52,027 bases of DNA from Flavobacteriaceae bacterium (GCA_024643385.1 JAHEMZ010000015.1:1-52027); one strand, 5' to 3'; shown: positions 17,628 through 27,203, numbered from the stretch's first letter. Notes: generated from the sequence alone by a model not told the origin. Numbers and translations are program-made.

Positions 17628-17668
17628 TTGCAAAGATACTTTTTTGTGGGGTTTTGGTATCTTTGCAA
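17628..17668. promoter_or_regulatory. overlapping divergent folB/glnS promoters in a 12-bp inverted repeat
   Basis: TTGCAAAGATAC (17628-17639) and GTATCTTTGCAA (17657-17668) are a perfect inverted repeat with a 17-base spacer. Each arm contains a TATCTTTG -7 box: reverse 17631-17638 for folB and forward 17658-17665 for glnS. Each box lies near where the other promoter's -33 element should be, so RNA polymerase probably cannot occupy both at once. Confidence 0.7.
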
Positions 17669-17682
17669 CCTTAAATAAGCAT

Positions 17683-19359
17683 ATGAGCGAGGAAAGAAGT
17701 CTCAATTTTATTGAGCATATCATAGAAGATGATCTAAAAGGGGGTTATTCCAAAGGAGATTTATGCTTTCGATTCCCTCCTGAACCCAATGGCTACCTGC
17801 ATATAGGCCATGCGTCTGCTATTTGTCTGAACTTTGGTCTGGGTTTAAAGTACAACGCGCCGGTAAACCTTCGGTTTGACGATACAAATCCTGTGAAAGA
17901 GGAACAAGAGTTCGTCGATGCTATCAAACGCGATATTTCCTGGCTTGGATTCGAGTGGGCTAACGAGTGCTATGCTTCAGATTATTTTCAACAGCTCTAT
18001 GATTGGGCCGTTCTTTTTATAAAGAATGGGAAGGCGTACGTGGATTCACAAACTTCAGAACAAATTGCAGCACAAAAAGGAACACCAACTACCGCGGGAA
18101 GTGAAAGCCCATTTCGAAATCGTTCAGTAGAGGAGAATTTATCCCTCTTTGAAAAAATGAAGAACGGGGAGGTTCCTGAAGGCGCGCATGTACTGAGAGC
18201 TAAAATTGATATGGCCTCTCAAAATATGTTGATGAGGGATCCGGTAATGTACCGGGTTTTGCATAAGGATCACCACAGAACTGCCGGTGACTGGAGTATT
18301 TATCCCATGTACGACTGGGCACATGGAGAGAGTGATTATATAGAACAGGTGTCTCATTCTTTCTGTACACTGGAGTTCTTACCTCACAGGGAGCTCTACG
18401 ATTGGTTCCTGGATCAGGTTTATGAAGCAGATAAGTTGCGTCCAAAGCAGCGCGAATTTGCAAGAAGGAACCTGAGCCATACCGTAGTGAGTAAGCGTAA
18501 ATTGATGAAACTGGTTCAAGATAAAGTGGTAACCGGCTGGGACGACCCAAGAATGCCAACTATTTCAGGTTTGCGCAGAAGAGGTTATACGCCCGATTCT
18601 ATTCGAAATTTTGCCGATAGTATTGGTGTCGGAAAAAGAGAAAATTTAATTGATGTATCCCATTTGGAGTTCTGTGTCCGAGAAGACTTGAACAAAAAGG
18701 CCCCGCGAGTTATGGCGGTTTTGGACCCCGTAAAACTTGTTATCACAAATTATCCTGAAGGAACAACAGAATGGCTGGAAGCAGAAAACAATCCTGAAGA
18801 TGACACAGCCGGTTTTCGCGAAGTCCCGTTTTCCGGAGAATTATACATTGAGCGGGAAGATTTCAAGGAAGAAGCTAATTCCAAATTTTTCAGACTTACT
18901 TTAGGAAAGGAAGTTCGATTGAAGAATGCCTATATTATCAAAGGCGAAAGTGTATTGAAGGATGATCAGGGGAATATCCTCGAAATACATTGTTCTTATG
19001 ATCCGGAAAGTAAAAGCGGTAGTGGAACTGAGGCGTCCCTGCGCAAAGTGAAGGGAACCTTGCATTGGGTTAGTATCAATGAAGCGCTTTCGGTTGAAGT
19101 GCGGATGTATGATCGATTGTTTATGGATGAGTCTCCGGATACTCATAAGGATAAAGACTTTATGGAGTTCATCAATCCAAATTCGTTGGAAGTGATTACT
19201 GCTTATGCCGAGCCAAGTCTAGCTGATTCAAAAGAAGGGGAGCAAGTACAATTTCAACGACTGGGCTATTTTGTGGTGGATCCTGATAGCACAGAATCTA
19301 AAAAAGTGTTTAATCGCACCGTGCCTCTTAGAGACTCTTGGGCGAAATTATCAGAATAA
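17683..19359 (+). CDS. glnS: glutamine--tRNA ligase
   Basis: The product is a 558-residue class I synthetase with the GlnRS form of the HIGH motif, FPPEPNGYLHIGHA (HIGH at 40-43), and a KMSKS-like VVSKRK at 268-273. The C-terminal anticodon-binding beta-barrels follow. It charges tRNA-Gln directly. The start at 17683 is preferred over 17644 because the upstream codons overlap the -7 box, and the usual GlnRS opening begins here. It converges on the SPFH gene with a shared terminator that includes both stop codons. Confidence 0.96.
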   Translation: MSEERSLNFIEHIIEDDLKGGYSKGDLCFRFPPEPNGYLHIGHASAICLNFGLGLKYNAPVNLRFDDTNPVKEEQEFVDAIKRDISWLGFEWANECYASDYFQQLYDWAVLFIKNGKAYVDSQTSEQIAAQKGTPTTAGSESPFRNRSVEENLSLFEKMKNGEVPEGAHVLRAKIDMASQNMLMRDPVMYRVLHKDHHRTAGDWSIYPMYDWAHGESDYIEQVSHSFCTLEFLPHRELYDWFLDQVYEADKLRPKQREFARRNLSHTVVSKRKLMKLVQDKVVTGWDDPRMPTISGLRRRGYTPDSIRNFADSIGVGKRENLIDVSHLEFCVREDLNKKAPRVMAVLDPVKLVITNYPEGTTEWLEAENNPEDDTAGFREVPFSGELYIEREDFKEEANSKFFRLTLGKEVRLKNAYIIKGESVLKDDQGNILEIHCSYDPESKSGSGTEASLRKVKGTLHWVSINEALSVEVRMYDRLFMDESPDTHKDKDFMEFINPNSLEVITAYAEPSLADSKEGEQVQFQRLGYFVVDPDSTESKKVFNRTVPLRDSWAKLSE

Positions 19360-19389
19360 TAAAAGGCGCTTTAAGCGCCTTTTATTATT
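19355..19389. terminator. bidirectional terminator spanning both stop codons
   Basis: The arms 19355-19369 and 19375-19389 are perfectly complementary over 15 bp with a 5-base loop (core AAAAGGCGC/GCGCCTTTT). The glnS TAA (19357-19359) and most of the SPFH-gene stop (19388-19390) lie inside the hairpin. Confidence 0.9.
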
Positions 19390-20368
19390 AATAAACAATG
19401 TCTTCGTCTGAAGGCGGCGGAGTTCGTTTTTTCTTTTCCTTACTCAGTCCGGTAGCAAGATTTTGCTTTTTCATTTCTTCCCCTATTTGGTTACTCGCTA
19501 CAAAAGAAGCAATCATGTTGTTTAACATATCACTTCCTGCCTGAGGAGAATTGGGAAGTAAAATAAGGTTGGTATTGGTAGCTTCCCCAATAGATTGCAA
19601 AGTGTCGTAATGTTGCGTCACTACAATCAGAGCAGAAGCTTCTTGTGAGTTGATTCCAACGTTGTTCAATACCTCCACGGACTCTTCGAGCCCTCTGGCA
19701 ATTTCCCTTCTTTGATCTGCGATCCCCTGCCCTTGAAGTCGTTTGCTTTCCGCCTCCGCCCTGGCTTTAGCCACAATTTTTATGCGCTCTGCTTCCGCTT
19801 CATATTCCGCCGCGACTTTTTCTCGCTCCGCTGCGTTGATACGGTTCATGGCCGCTTTTACCTGAACATCCGGATCGATATCCGTGACCAACGTTTTAAT
19901 TATGTCATAACCATAATCCGACATCGCTTCGTTTAATTCGGCTTTCACGGCGATAGCAATATCATCTTTTCGCTCAAAGACATCATCCAGTTTCATTTTT
20001 GGCACTTCAGCCCTCACCACATCAAATACATATGAAGTGATCTGATCGTGAGGACTTTCCAGTTTATAAAAAGCATCATACACCTTAGCTTTAATCACTT
20101 GAAACTGCACGGATATTTTTAATTTTACGAATACATCATCTTTGGTTTTGGTTTCTACCAAGACATCTAACTGTTGGATTTTAAGATTGATACGGCCAAC
20201 AATTCGATCAAATACAGGAATTTTGAACTGCAATCCCGAACTTCTTATACTTTGGAACTTTCCAAATCGTTCTATGATAGCTGCTGTTTGTTGTTTTACA
20301 GTAAAAATAAACATCAGTAAAATAAAAAACGAAAAAATTAAAATTGGTAATACTAATAATCCGCCCAT
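19388..20368 (-). CDS. SPFH/stomatin-like membrane protein
   Basis: This 326-residue protein has one N-terminal membrane helix (about 3-25). The SPFH (prohibitin) domain follows, with QQTAAIIERFGKFQ, FKIPVFDRI and SVQFQV. Then comes a long Ala/Glu/Lys-rich coiled coil (about 170-230, NRINAAEREKVAAEYEAEAE) and a Lys/Pro-rich tail. Such proteins form ring-like membrane scaffolds and often regulate proteases or lipid domains; a partner is not evident here. No NfeD-like gene is adjacent. It converges on glnS and has its own promoter region shared with the divergent barrel gene. Confidence 0.9.
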   Translation of the reverse strand: MGGLLVLPILIFSFFILLMFIFTVKQQTAAIIERFGKFQSIRSSGLQFKIPVFDRIVGRINLKIQQLDVLVETKTKDDVFVKLKISVQFQVIKAKVYDAFYKLESPHDQITSYVFDVVRAEVPKMKLDDVFERKDDIAIAVKAELNEAMSDYGYDIIKTLVTDIDPDVQVKAAMNRINAAEREKVAAEYEAEAERIKIVAKARAEAESKRLQGQGIADQRREIARGLEESVEVLNNVGINSQEASALIVVTQHYDTLQSIGEATNTNLILLPNSPQAGSDMLNNMIASFVASNQIGEEMKKQNLATGLSKEKKKRTPPPSDEDIVY

Positions 20369-20430
20369 AGCTATGTTTTTATGAAATTTACCCTTGAAGA
20401 TACAAAATTAAACCTACTTTTAACCCTTAA

Positions 20431-21129
20431 ATGTATTGCCTAATGAGTCTTAAAACCCTTCTTTTTGTTACGCTTTTTTTTAGCACCACCGTTATCGTCC
20501 ACTCTCAAAGATCACGAAAGGAATATTCTTTTGTTGGAATTAATGCTTCCTTTACTTTATTCGACATCAATACTGATCATTTCAAGACGGAACAGGGAAC
20601 GGGATTTGGGGCAGGTTTTGTCACTCGCGGTGACTGGTATAATAGTTTTGCCATGGAATACGGGGTGAGTTTTTTTCAACACAAAGTGGGAATCTTAGGC
20701 CGTGATTTATCTGACCCTTTGAATAATGTTGGCGAACAATATATCGATTTTACAGTGCCCAATGTTCAAGTGAAGTTGCAACTGATTTACTATCTGATTC
20801 GTCATCGACTTTCGCTGGAAATAGCCCCAATCCTTAGTGTGAATGGCAAACTAAAACCAAAAAGCGAATCTTATAATGATTATATTATAGATGGATATGA
20901 TGCAGTTAAGGTAACGGATATATCCAATGTTTCTACTGTGAATTTTCTCACTGCTGCCGGAATTACAGCCGGAATAGATAATTTTCGCGCCAATGTACAA
21001 TACCAGTATGGAGTGACTAATTTTTTCAACGGACTGAATGATGAAGAGTCTTTGACAGCCGAAAAACCCGAGGGAGGATTCAAAGGCCACACCTCAACCA
21101 TTCTTTTGGGGCTGTATATATTTTTCTAA
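20431..21129 (+). CDS. outer-membrane beta-barrel protein, PorT-like
   Basis: The protein has up to 232 residues and a Sec signal ending near HSQ, followed by alternating amphipathic strands with aromatic ends and a terminal ILLGLYIFF, as in small outer-membrane barrels. I place it loosely with PorT-like barrels. The ATG at 20443 (MSLKTLLFV) is an alternative start: a -7-like TACTTTTA at 20415-20422 leaves almost no leader for 20431. It is convergent with gltX; the two genes overlap by 4 bases at their ends. Confidence 0.75.
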   Translation: MYCLMSLKTLLFVTLFFSTTVIVHSQRSRKEYSFVGINASFTLFDINTDHFKTEQGTGFGAGFVTRGDWYNSFAMEYGVSFFQHKVGILGRDLSDPLNNVGEQYIDFTVPNVQVKLQLIYYLIRHRLSLEIAPILSVNGKLKPKSESYNDYIIDGYDAVKVTDISNVSTVNFLTAAGITAGIDNFRANVQYQYGVTNFFNGLNDEESLTAEKPEGGFKGHTSTILLGLYIFF

Positions 21130-22634
21130 TTCATGGCGGAAATAGCAAAATCTATACGTTGAATGGAATCTTTTTTTCCGATCACAGAAAGAATATCAAA
21201 GACATCAGGCCCTTTCATTTCACCCACTAAAGCCAATCGAAGCGGCATCATTACTTTTCCAAAGCCAATTCCTTGAGCAGTGATCCATCCTTTAATGGAT
21301 TCAGAAAGTGAATCGACGTTAAAATCTTCTATAGACTTTAGGATGGTTACCACCTCTTTAAGGAGAATAGGAGTATCATCCTTAAAGGCCTTTTGCGCGC
21401 TTTTTTCGTCAAAATTCGTTGGAGCCATAAAAAAGAAGCTTGATTGTTCCCAGAGGTCCTCAATAAAAGTGGCTCTTTCCTTCACTAAAGAAATTACTTT
21501 CAGGACATCTATATCCGTAACAATCTTTTTTGAGTGTAATAAATTTTGAAAAGGCACAACCAAATCTCTATCACTTACTTCCTGCAAATAATGATGTTGG
21601 AACCATTTTGTTTTTTCCGGGTCAAATTTAGCGCCGGACTTATGAACACGCTCAAGACTAAATAATTGCGTAAGTTCATCCAGACTAAACAATTCTTGTT
21701 CGGTTCCAGGATTCCACCCTAACAAAGCAAGCATATTGATAACAGCATTTGGAAAATATCCTTCCTCTCTGTAACCCATATAATTTTCTGTAGCGGTCTT
21801 CCATTGCAGGGGATAGACCGGATAACCACCCGCCTCAGCGTCACGCTTGCTAAGCTTTCCTTTTCCGACAGGTTTCATGATCAATGGCAAGTGAGCAAAT
21901 TGCGGAGCTTGCCAACCCAATGCGTCATAAAGCATTTGATGTAAAGCAAGAGAAGGTAGCCATTCTTCTCCGCGAATTACATGGGTCACTCGCATTAAAT
22001 GGTCATCGACAATATTAGCTAAATGATAAGTGGGCATTCCGTCACTTTTGAACAGCACCTTATCGTCTAAAGTGTTGGTATCAATTTGTAAGTTGCCCCG
22101 AATGATATCGTTTAACTCCAATGTCATATTTGCGGGAGACTTAAACCGAATTACGAATTCTTGCCCTTCAGCGATCATTTTTTCGACTGTTTCGGAAGAG
22201 AGTGCAATGGCATTTTTTAATCGTCCTCTATTGCTATGATTATAAATAAAGGTCTCACCAATGGATTCAGCCAATTTTCGAGCTTCTTGTAATTCTTCCG
22301 CAGTGTCAAAAGCATAATAGGCTTTTCCTTCCGCAATAAGTCGATCGGCATAGGCCCGATATAATTCTTTTCGTTCACTTTGGCGATATGGACCGCAATC
22401 GCGCTCTTTTCCGGGACCTTCATCAAATGGGATGTTTAGCCAATCCAACGCTTCAATGATATACTTTTCAGCACCTTCTACATAACGGGTTTGGTCCGTA
22501 TCTTCAATACGAAGTATAAAATCACCTTGATGTTTTTTGGCAAAAAGGTAATTGAATAAGGCTGTACGAACCCCTCCAATATGTAAAGGACCTGTGGGGC
22601 TGGGTGCAAATCGAACACGGACTCGCTGTGACAT
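21126..22634 (-). CDS. gltX: glutamate--tRNA ligase
   Basis: This 502-residue class I synthetase has the GluRS signature RFAPSPTGPLHIGGVRTALFN (HIGG at 18-21) and KLSKR at 260-264, followed by a helical anticodon-binding domain. It charges tRNA-Glu. The start at 22634 is chosen because the longer frame's ATG at 22661 falls inside the TATCTTTG -7 box (reverse 22659-22666). With glnS also present, the organism can charge Gln and Glu tRNAs by separate enzymes. It lies downstream of alkB in the same direction but has its own promoter. Confidence 0.96.
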   Translation of the reverse strand: MSQRVRVRFAPSPTGPLHIGGVRTALFNYLFAKKHQGDFILRIEDTDQTRYVEGAEKYIIEALDWLNIPFDEGPGKERDCGPYRQSERKELYRAYADRLIAEGKAYYAFDTAEELQEARKLAESIGETFIYNHSNRGRLKNAIALSSETVEKMIAEGQEFVIRFKSPANMTLELNDIIRGNLQIDTNTLDDKVLFKSDGMPTYHLANIVDDHLMRVTHVIRGEEWLPSLALHQMLYDALGWQAPQFAHLPLIMKPVGKGKLSKRDAEAGGYPVYPLQWKTATENYMGYREEGYFPNAVINMLALLGWNPGTEQELFSLDELTQLFSLERVHKSGAKFDPEKTKWFQHHYLQEVSDRDLVVPFQNLLHSKKIVTDIDVLKVISLVKERATFIEDLWEQSSFFFMAPTNFDEKSAQKAFKDDTPILLKEVVTILKSIEDFNVDSLSESIKGWITAQGIGFGKVMMPLRLALVGEMKGPDVFDILSVIGKKDSIQRIDFAISAMN

Positions 22635-22658
22635 AAATCGGGGTTTATAAAACTGCGG

Positions 22659-22666
22659 CAAAGATA
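22659..22666 (-). promoter_or_regulatory. -7 box of gltX
   Basis: The minus strand reads TATCTTTG, a perfect TAnnTTTG match, 24 bases upstream of the gltX start and 6 bases past the end of the upstream alkB-like gene. It fixes the gltX start at 22634. Confidence 0.65.
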
Positions 22667-22671
22667 CAATA

Positions 22672-23712
22672 CTACGGCCTCATTTCCGAAGGAATCCTTG
22701 AGTTCATCAAAGAGAACCAAAGAGAAGGAATTAAACTAAGCACCATGGAGGTAGGATAACCGTAGGGCATTTGTGGGCTTATTTCGTGATATTCTAATAG
22801 TTGATACTTTTTGTGCGCCCGATGATGATGATCACTATGGCGAGTTAGTTCGTAGAGCATCATTCGCCCCAATACATGGTTACTGTTCCAGGAATGTACT
22901 TCCCTAACTCTTTCATAACGATGCTCGGATAAGTTGCGCCGACTTAAACCATAATGTTCAATGTAGTTGATGGTTTCTAGTAGCAAAATACCGGTGAACG
23001 CAAGGCATATGGCTATAAATAGGGCAAATGTGCCAAGATAAAATGCGATCATAAAAACATAAGAAGCTTGGAACAGCGTAAACCAAAACATGTCGTTTTT
23101 ACGGCTAAAAAAAGAGCTTCCGTTTCGTCTTAAAAGGTCCATTTGGATGCGCCAGGCACTAAAATATTGTCCTAAGATGGAGGTAAGCCAAAACGAATAA
23201 ACAGATTGATTATATTTTGCACTGGCGGGGTCTATTTTGGTGGCGGCGTGTAAATGATGCCCAAAGTTATGCTCGATATAGAAATGCATGTAAAGTGCTG
23301 GAAGAAGCAAAATTTTACCAAGGAATCGTTCCCATGCTTTTTTTCTGTGACCCAATTCATGTGCAACGTTAATACCATTCGAACCCATGGTGATACCCAC
23401 TGAAAATGTGAGTCCGATAATCTCCGGGGTAGAAAAATCCATTTTGGTAAGGCTCCAGAGATAATACCCCGCGATTCCAAAGACCAAAGGAAGATTTAGG
23501 TAAAGTAGGAGGTCAAAATAAGGATTCGATTTTTTTGAGGAAGCTTCAGCGGAAGTTAGATTTTGCTCATCTTGAGGCAGTAATGTTTCGGCTAATGGGA
23601 CAAGTATAAAGGCAAAAATAGGGGTAAAAAACGACCAGTATCCTTGCAAGGATAATCCAATAATCGCACTGGCCGGAATAGCATAAGCCACCAAATATTT
23701 TAAATCTTTCAT
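22672..23712 (-). CDS. AlkB-like alkane 1-monooxygenase
   Basis: The 346-residue integral membrane protein has all four histidine motifs of AlkB-type diiron hydroxylases: HELGH (118-122), EHNFGHH (147-153), NYIEHYG (249-255) and RHSDHHH (291-297). About six membrane helices lie between them. These enzymes hydroxylate the terminal carbon of medium-chain alkanes or related alkyl chains. No rubredoxin gene is adjacent, so its electron donor is elsewhere. A related fatty-acid or lipid substrate cannot be excluded. Confidence 0.88.
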   Translation of the reverse strand: MKDLKYLVAYAIPASAIIGLSLQGYWSFFTPIFAFILVPLAETLLPQDEQNLTSAEASSKKSNPYFDLLLYLNLPLVFGIAGYYLWSLTKMDFSTPEIIGLTFSVGITMGSNGINVAHELGHRKKAWERFLGKILLLPALYMHFYIEHNFGHHLHAATKIDPASAKYNQSVYSFWLTSILGQYFSAWRIQMDLLRRNGSSFFSRKNDMFWFTLFQASYVFMIAFYLGTFALFIAICLAFTGILLLETINYIEHYGLSRRNLSEHRYERVREVHSWNSNHVLGRMMLYELTRHSDHHHRAHKKYQLLEYHEISPQMPYGYPTSMVLSLIPSLWFSLMNSRIPSEMRP

Positions 23713-23783
23713 AATTTTAGTAATAGGAACAATTTTTGCTTTATTTTAGTCAACAATGCCTAAAAACAGTAATAAAGTTAAGA

Positions 23784-26700
23784 GTGAGCCACTTTAGTCT
23801 TATCCAGCAAAAGCTGGAACAATTTATAAAAAAATACTACACAAACGAGTTGATCAAGGGAGCGATTCTTTTCTTCTCAATTGGCCTACTCTATTTTATC
23901 ATCACGCTCTTAGTAGAATATTTTTTATGGTTAGAGCCCGTAGGTAGAGCTATTTTATTTTGGACCTTTGTTTTGGTGGAAATTGCCTTGTTTGCAAGGT
24001 TCATCGCTTTTCCTTTGGCAAAATTGTTTAGACTTCAAAAGGGAATTAGTTTTGAAGAGGCTTCCAAAATCATCGGCAATCATTTTCCGCAGGTGAACGA
24101 TAAATTGTTGAATGTGATTCAACTCAATCAAAATCAGAGGGAATCCGAGCTCCTAGTCGCCAGTATAGATCAAAAGTCTAAAGAATTACATCCGGTGCCT
24201 TTCAAAGGCGCCATTCGTTTCAGAAAGAATATAAGATATTTGAAATATGCGGCGATACCCGTGGTTATAATAACTTTAATCACACTTTTTTGGGACGCCA
24301 ATTTGTTCACAGACAGCTACAAACGGGTTATTAATTACGATACAGCTTATGAACCACCCGCGCCATTTCAATTTGTGGTTTTAAATGATTCGTTGAACGC
24401 TCTGGAGAACCGAAATTTTACTTTGCGAGTAAAGGCAGATGGCGATGTAATGCCGGAGAACGCAACAGTAAGCTTCAACAATGAAATCTATTACATGGAG
24501 CAGGTTAGTCCGGGCCGATTTGAGTATGTTTTTACTCAACCTTCGGAAAACATAAATTTTCGAATTGCTTCCAACAAAGTTGTTTCAAGGGCTTACGAAT
24601 TGCAGATCGTTAAAACACCCACCTTGTTGGGTTTTGAAATGGAATTGAATTATCCCGGATACACTGGAAAATTGGACGAAATTTTAAAAGGAGCCGGCAG
24701 CGGTTCTATTCCGGAAGGGACTATAGTTACTTGGAAAGTGGATACGAAGAACACTGAGGAAGTACATTTAAAAACGTTGGATTCAATCTATCAGTTTAAT
24801 CCCAAAAATAAGATCTTTAGTTTAGAAAAGGCCCTCTACCAAAAACTAGATTATTCGATTACCACATCTAACCGAAATCTCCAAGATTTTGAAAACTTGT
24901 CGTTCCGTTTGGATGTCATCAAGGATGGTTTTCCCGAGATATCAGTGGTATCAAAGCAAGACTCTTCCGATGTTCAAACCCATTTCTATTTGGGTCAGGT
25001 ATCAGACGATTATGGATTAACTAAATTGAGACTGGTGTATTATCCCATGGGAGCGGAAGCACTGAAAAAGGAAGCTTTATTGCCAATTAATTCGTCTAAT
25101 TTTGATCAGTTTGCTTATGTTTTTCCGGGGAATTTACCATTGGAAGAAGGCATTTCCTATGAATATTATTTCGAAGTGTTTGACAATGATGCCATTCACC
25201 GGTTTAAGTCTACAAAATCGGGGTATTATACTTTTCGAAAATTAACAAAGGAAGAACTTGAGAATCTTCAACTGGAACAGCAACAACAGAATGTTGAAGA
25301 CCTTTCAAAGCGTTTAAGTGAAATAAAAGAGCAGGACAAGCGATTAGAGGAGATCACCAAAACACAGAAGGAAAAGGAAGAACTTAATTGGAATGATAAA
25401 AAGAAACTTGAAAATTTCCTTCAGAGGCAAAAACAACAAGAGGAAATGATGAAGAATTTTTCCAAAGAGATGAAGGAAAATCTTGAGCAATTTCAACCGG
25501 AAAAAAATGCAGAAGATCCTTTTAAGGAACAGTTGGAAAATAGGTTGGAAGAGAACGAAAAGATGCTAGAGGAGAACGAAAAGTTATTGGAAGAACTCGA
25601 ACGCCTTCAAGATAAAATCGACAAAGAAGAACTCTCCGATAAATTGGAAAAACTCGCTAAACAGAACAAAAATCAGGAAAAGAATCTCGAACAACTTGTT
25701 GAGTTGACCAAGCGGTATTATGTGGCAAAGAAGGCAGAAAAGCTGGCGGAGGAGTTATTCAAATTAGGAGAAGAACAGGAAAAGCTTTCAGAACAACCCA
25801 AAGAGGAGAACACCAAAGAAAAACAAGAAGAGCTGAATGATAAATTTCAAGAATTTAAGAAAGAAATGGAGGATCTTCAGAAGGAGAACGACGGACTAAA
25901 AGAACCGATGGATATTCCTAAAGACACAAATGGAGAAAAAGAGGTCGATAAGGAACAACAGGAGGCTACGGATAAATTAGAAAAGGAAAATCAAAAAGGG
26001 GCTGTAGAAAATCAAAAAAAGGCAGGGCAAAAAATGAAAAAGATGAGCCAACAGATGGAGTCTAGCGCTATGTCCGGGCAGATGGAATCCATTGATGAGG
26101 ATGTAGATATGTTACGACAGATTTTGGACAATTTGGTCGTATTTTCATTTAATCAGGAAGATTTGATGATGGCCTTTAAGGAAATAGATTATGGAAGCGC
26201 GGCGTTCGGGAAGAAATTGAATATTCAGAACGACTTAAAATTGAATTTCCAGCATATAGATGATAGCTTATTTGCTTTGTCATTGCGGCAACCACTTATT
26301 GGCAATACCATTAATGAGGCTTTAACTAACGTCACTTTTAATATTGATAAGTCGTTGGAACGATTGGCGGAAAATGACATACGGTCAGGTTTAGGGAGCC
26401 AACAATACACCATTACAGGTGCAAACGAATTGGCCAACTTGTTGGGCGAATTACTGGGGAATATGCAAGCTATGGCATCGAACATGAAAGGCTCCGGTAA
26501 AGGGAAGGGCCAAGGTCAGGGTCAAGGTGAAGGCTTTCAATTACCCGATATAATAAAGCAGCAAAAAAGTTTATCCGGACAAATGGAAAAGGGAATGGGA
26601 GAGGGAAAAGAAAGCGAGGAGGGTGAAAGCGGTGAACAAGGGAAGGGACAAAAAGGCAAGCAAGGTGAACAAAATGGAGAAGGACAGGGTCAAAACGGCG

Positions 26701-27203
26701 AGGGCCAGGGTGGCGACGGACAAGGGGGGCGAGGTAATAAGGGGAATAAGGACGCTAAAGATGGAAAATCGGGCACAGATTATAATGAAATGATGAATGG
26801 AGAGATTTTCGAAATATATAAGCAGCAACAAGACCTTAGGAATCAGTTGCAGGAACGCCTTAGTAAAGAAGGGCTTAAAGGTCAGGGTGGAAAGATCATC
26901 AAAGAAATGGAAGGAATAGAGCAAATGTTGCTCGAAAAGGGATTCAACAACGAAACCCTTAATCGGATGTTGGATTTACAATATGAACTGCTAAAATTAG
27001 ATGAAGCAGATTTTGAACAGGGAAAGGAAAAGCGCCGGGAATCAATTTCTAACCGCCGCGATTATGAAAACACAGAACGATTGGATCCGGAAGATTTTAA
27101 GAAGTATTTCAACCAAGAGGAAATATTGAATAGGGAGGCGTTACCTTTACAGCTAAATTATAAAAAGGAAGTACAACGATATTTCAACAAAATTAATGAT
27201 TGA
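23784..27203 (+). CDS. DUF4175 family membrane protein
   Basis: The protein has 1139 residues from a GTG start giving MSHFSLIQQKLEQFIKKYY; an upstream TTG at 23736 is also open but less likely. Two membrane helices (about 25-47 and 54-75) and a third near 150-170 precede a large beta-rich extracytoplasmic region. A very long charged coiled coil follows (about 490-770, rich in E, K and Q), then a low-complexity Gly/Gln/Lys/Glu tract (about 901-992), and an acidic-basic C-terminal helix. The family is characteristic of Bacteroidota; its function is unknown to me. The stop overlaps ybeY by 8 bases, so they are co-transcribed. Confidence 0.88.
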   Translation: MSHFSLIQQKLEQFIKKYYTNELIKGAILFFSIGLLYFIITLLVEYFLWLEPVGRAILFWTFVLVEIALFARFIAFPLAKLFRLQKGISFEEASKIIGNHFPQVNDKLLNVIQLNQNQRESELLVASIDQKSKELHPVPFKGAIRFRKNIRYLKYAAIPVVIITLITLFWDANLFTDSYKRVINYDTAYEPPAPFQFVVLNDSLNALENRNFTLRVKADGDVMPENATVSFNNEIYYMEQVSPGRFEYVFTQPSENINFRIASNKVVSRAYELQIVKTPTLLGFEMELNYPGYTGKLDEILKGAGSGSIPEGTIVTWKVDTKNTEEVHLKTLDSIYQFNPKNKIFSLEKALYQKLDYSITTSNRNLQDFENLSFRLDVIKDGFPEISVVSKQDSSDVQTHFYLGQVSDDYGLTKLRLVYYPMGAEALKKEALLPINSSNFDQFAYVFPGNLPLEEGISYEYYFEVFDNDAIHRFKSTKSGYYTFRKLTKEELENLQLEQQQQNVEDLSKRLSEIKEQDKRLEEITKTQKEKEELNWNDKKKLENFLQRQKQQEEMMKNFSKEMKENLEQFQPEKNAEDPFKEQLENRLEENEKMLEENEKLLEELERLQDKIDKEELSDKLEKLAKQNKNQEKNLEQLVELTKRYYVAKKAEKLAEELFKLGEEQEKLSEQPKEENTKEKQEELNDKFQEFKKEMEDLQKENDGLKEPMDIPKDTNGEKEVDKEQQEATDKLEKENQKGAVENQKKAGQKMKKMSQQMESSAMSGQMESIDEDVDMLRQILDNLVVFSFNQEDLMMAFKEIDYGSAAFGKKLNIQNDLKLNFQHIDDSLFALSLRQPLIGNTINEALTNVTFNIDKSLERLAENDIRSGLGSQQYTITGANELANLLGELLGNMQAMASNMKGSGKGKGQGQGQGEGFQLPDIIKQQKSLSGQMEKGMGEGKESEEGESGEQGKGQKGKQGEQNGEGQGQNGEGQGGDGQGGRGNKGNKDAKDGKSGTDYNEMMNGEIFEIYKQQQDLRNQLQERLSKEGLKGQGGKIIKEMEGIEQMLLEKGFNNETLNRMLDLQYELLKLDEADFEQGKEKRRESISNRRDYENTERLDPEDFKKYFNQEEILNREALPLQLNYKKEVQRYFNKIND

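Noticed and set aside
26490-26740. Repetitive GGTCAAGG-like DNA as a CRISPR or tandem-repeat array
   Set aside because: The repeats are irregular, in frame with the DUF4175 gene and encode a Gly/Gln-rich tract; there are no equal-length spacers.
26571-26924. Long open frame on the minus strand opposite the DUF4175 gene
   Set aside because: It mirrors the low-complexity tract; codon bias of the plus strand creates an open antisense frame with a low-complexity Leu/Phe/Ser-rich product.
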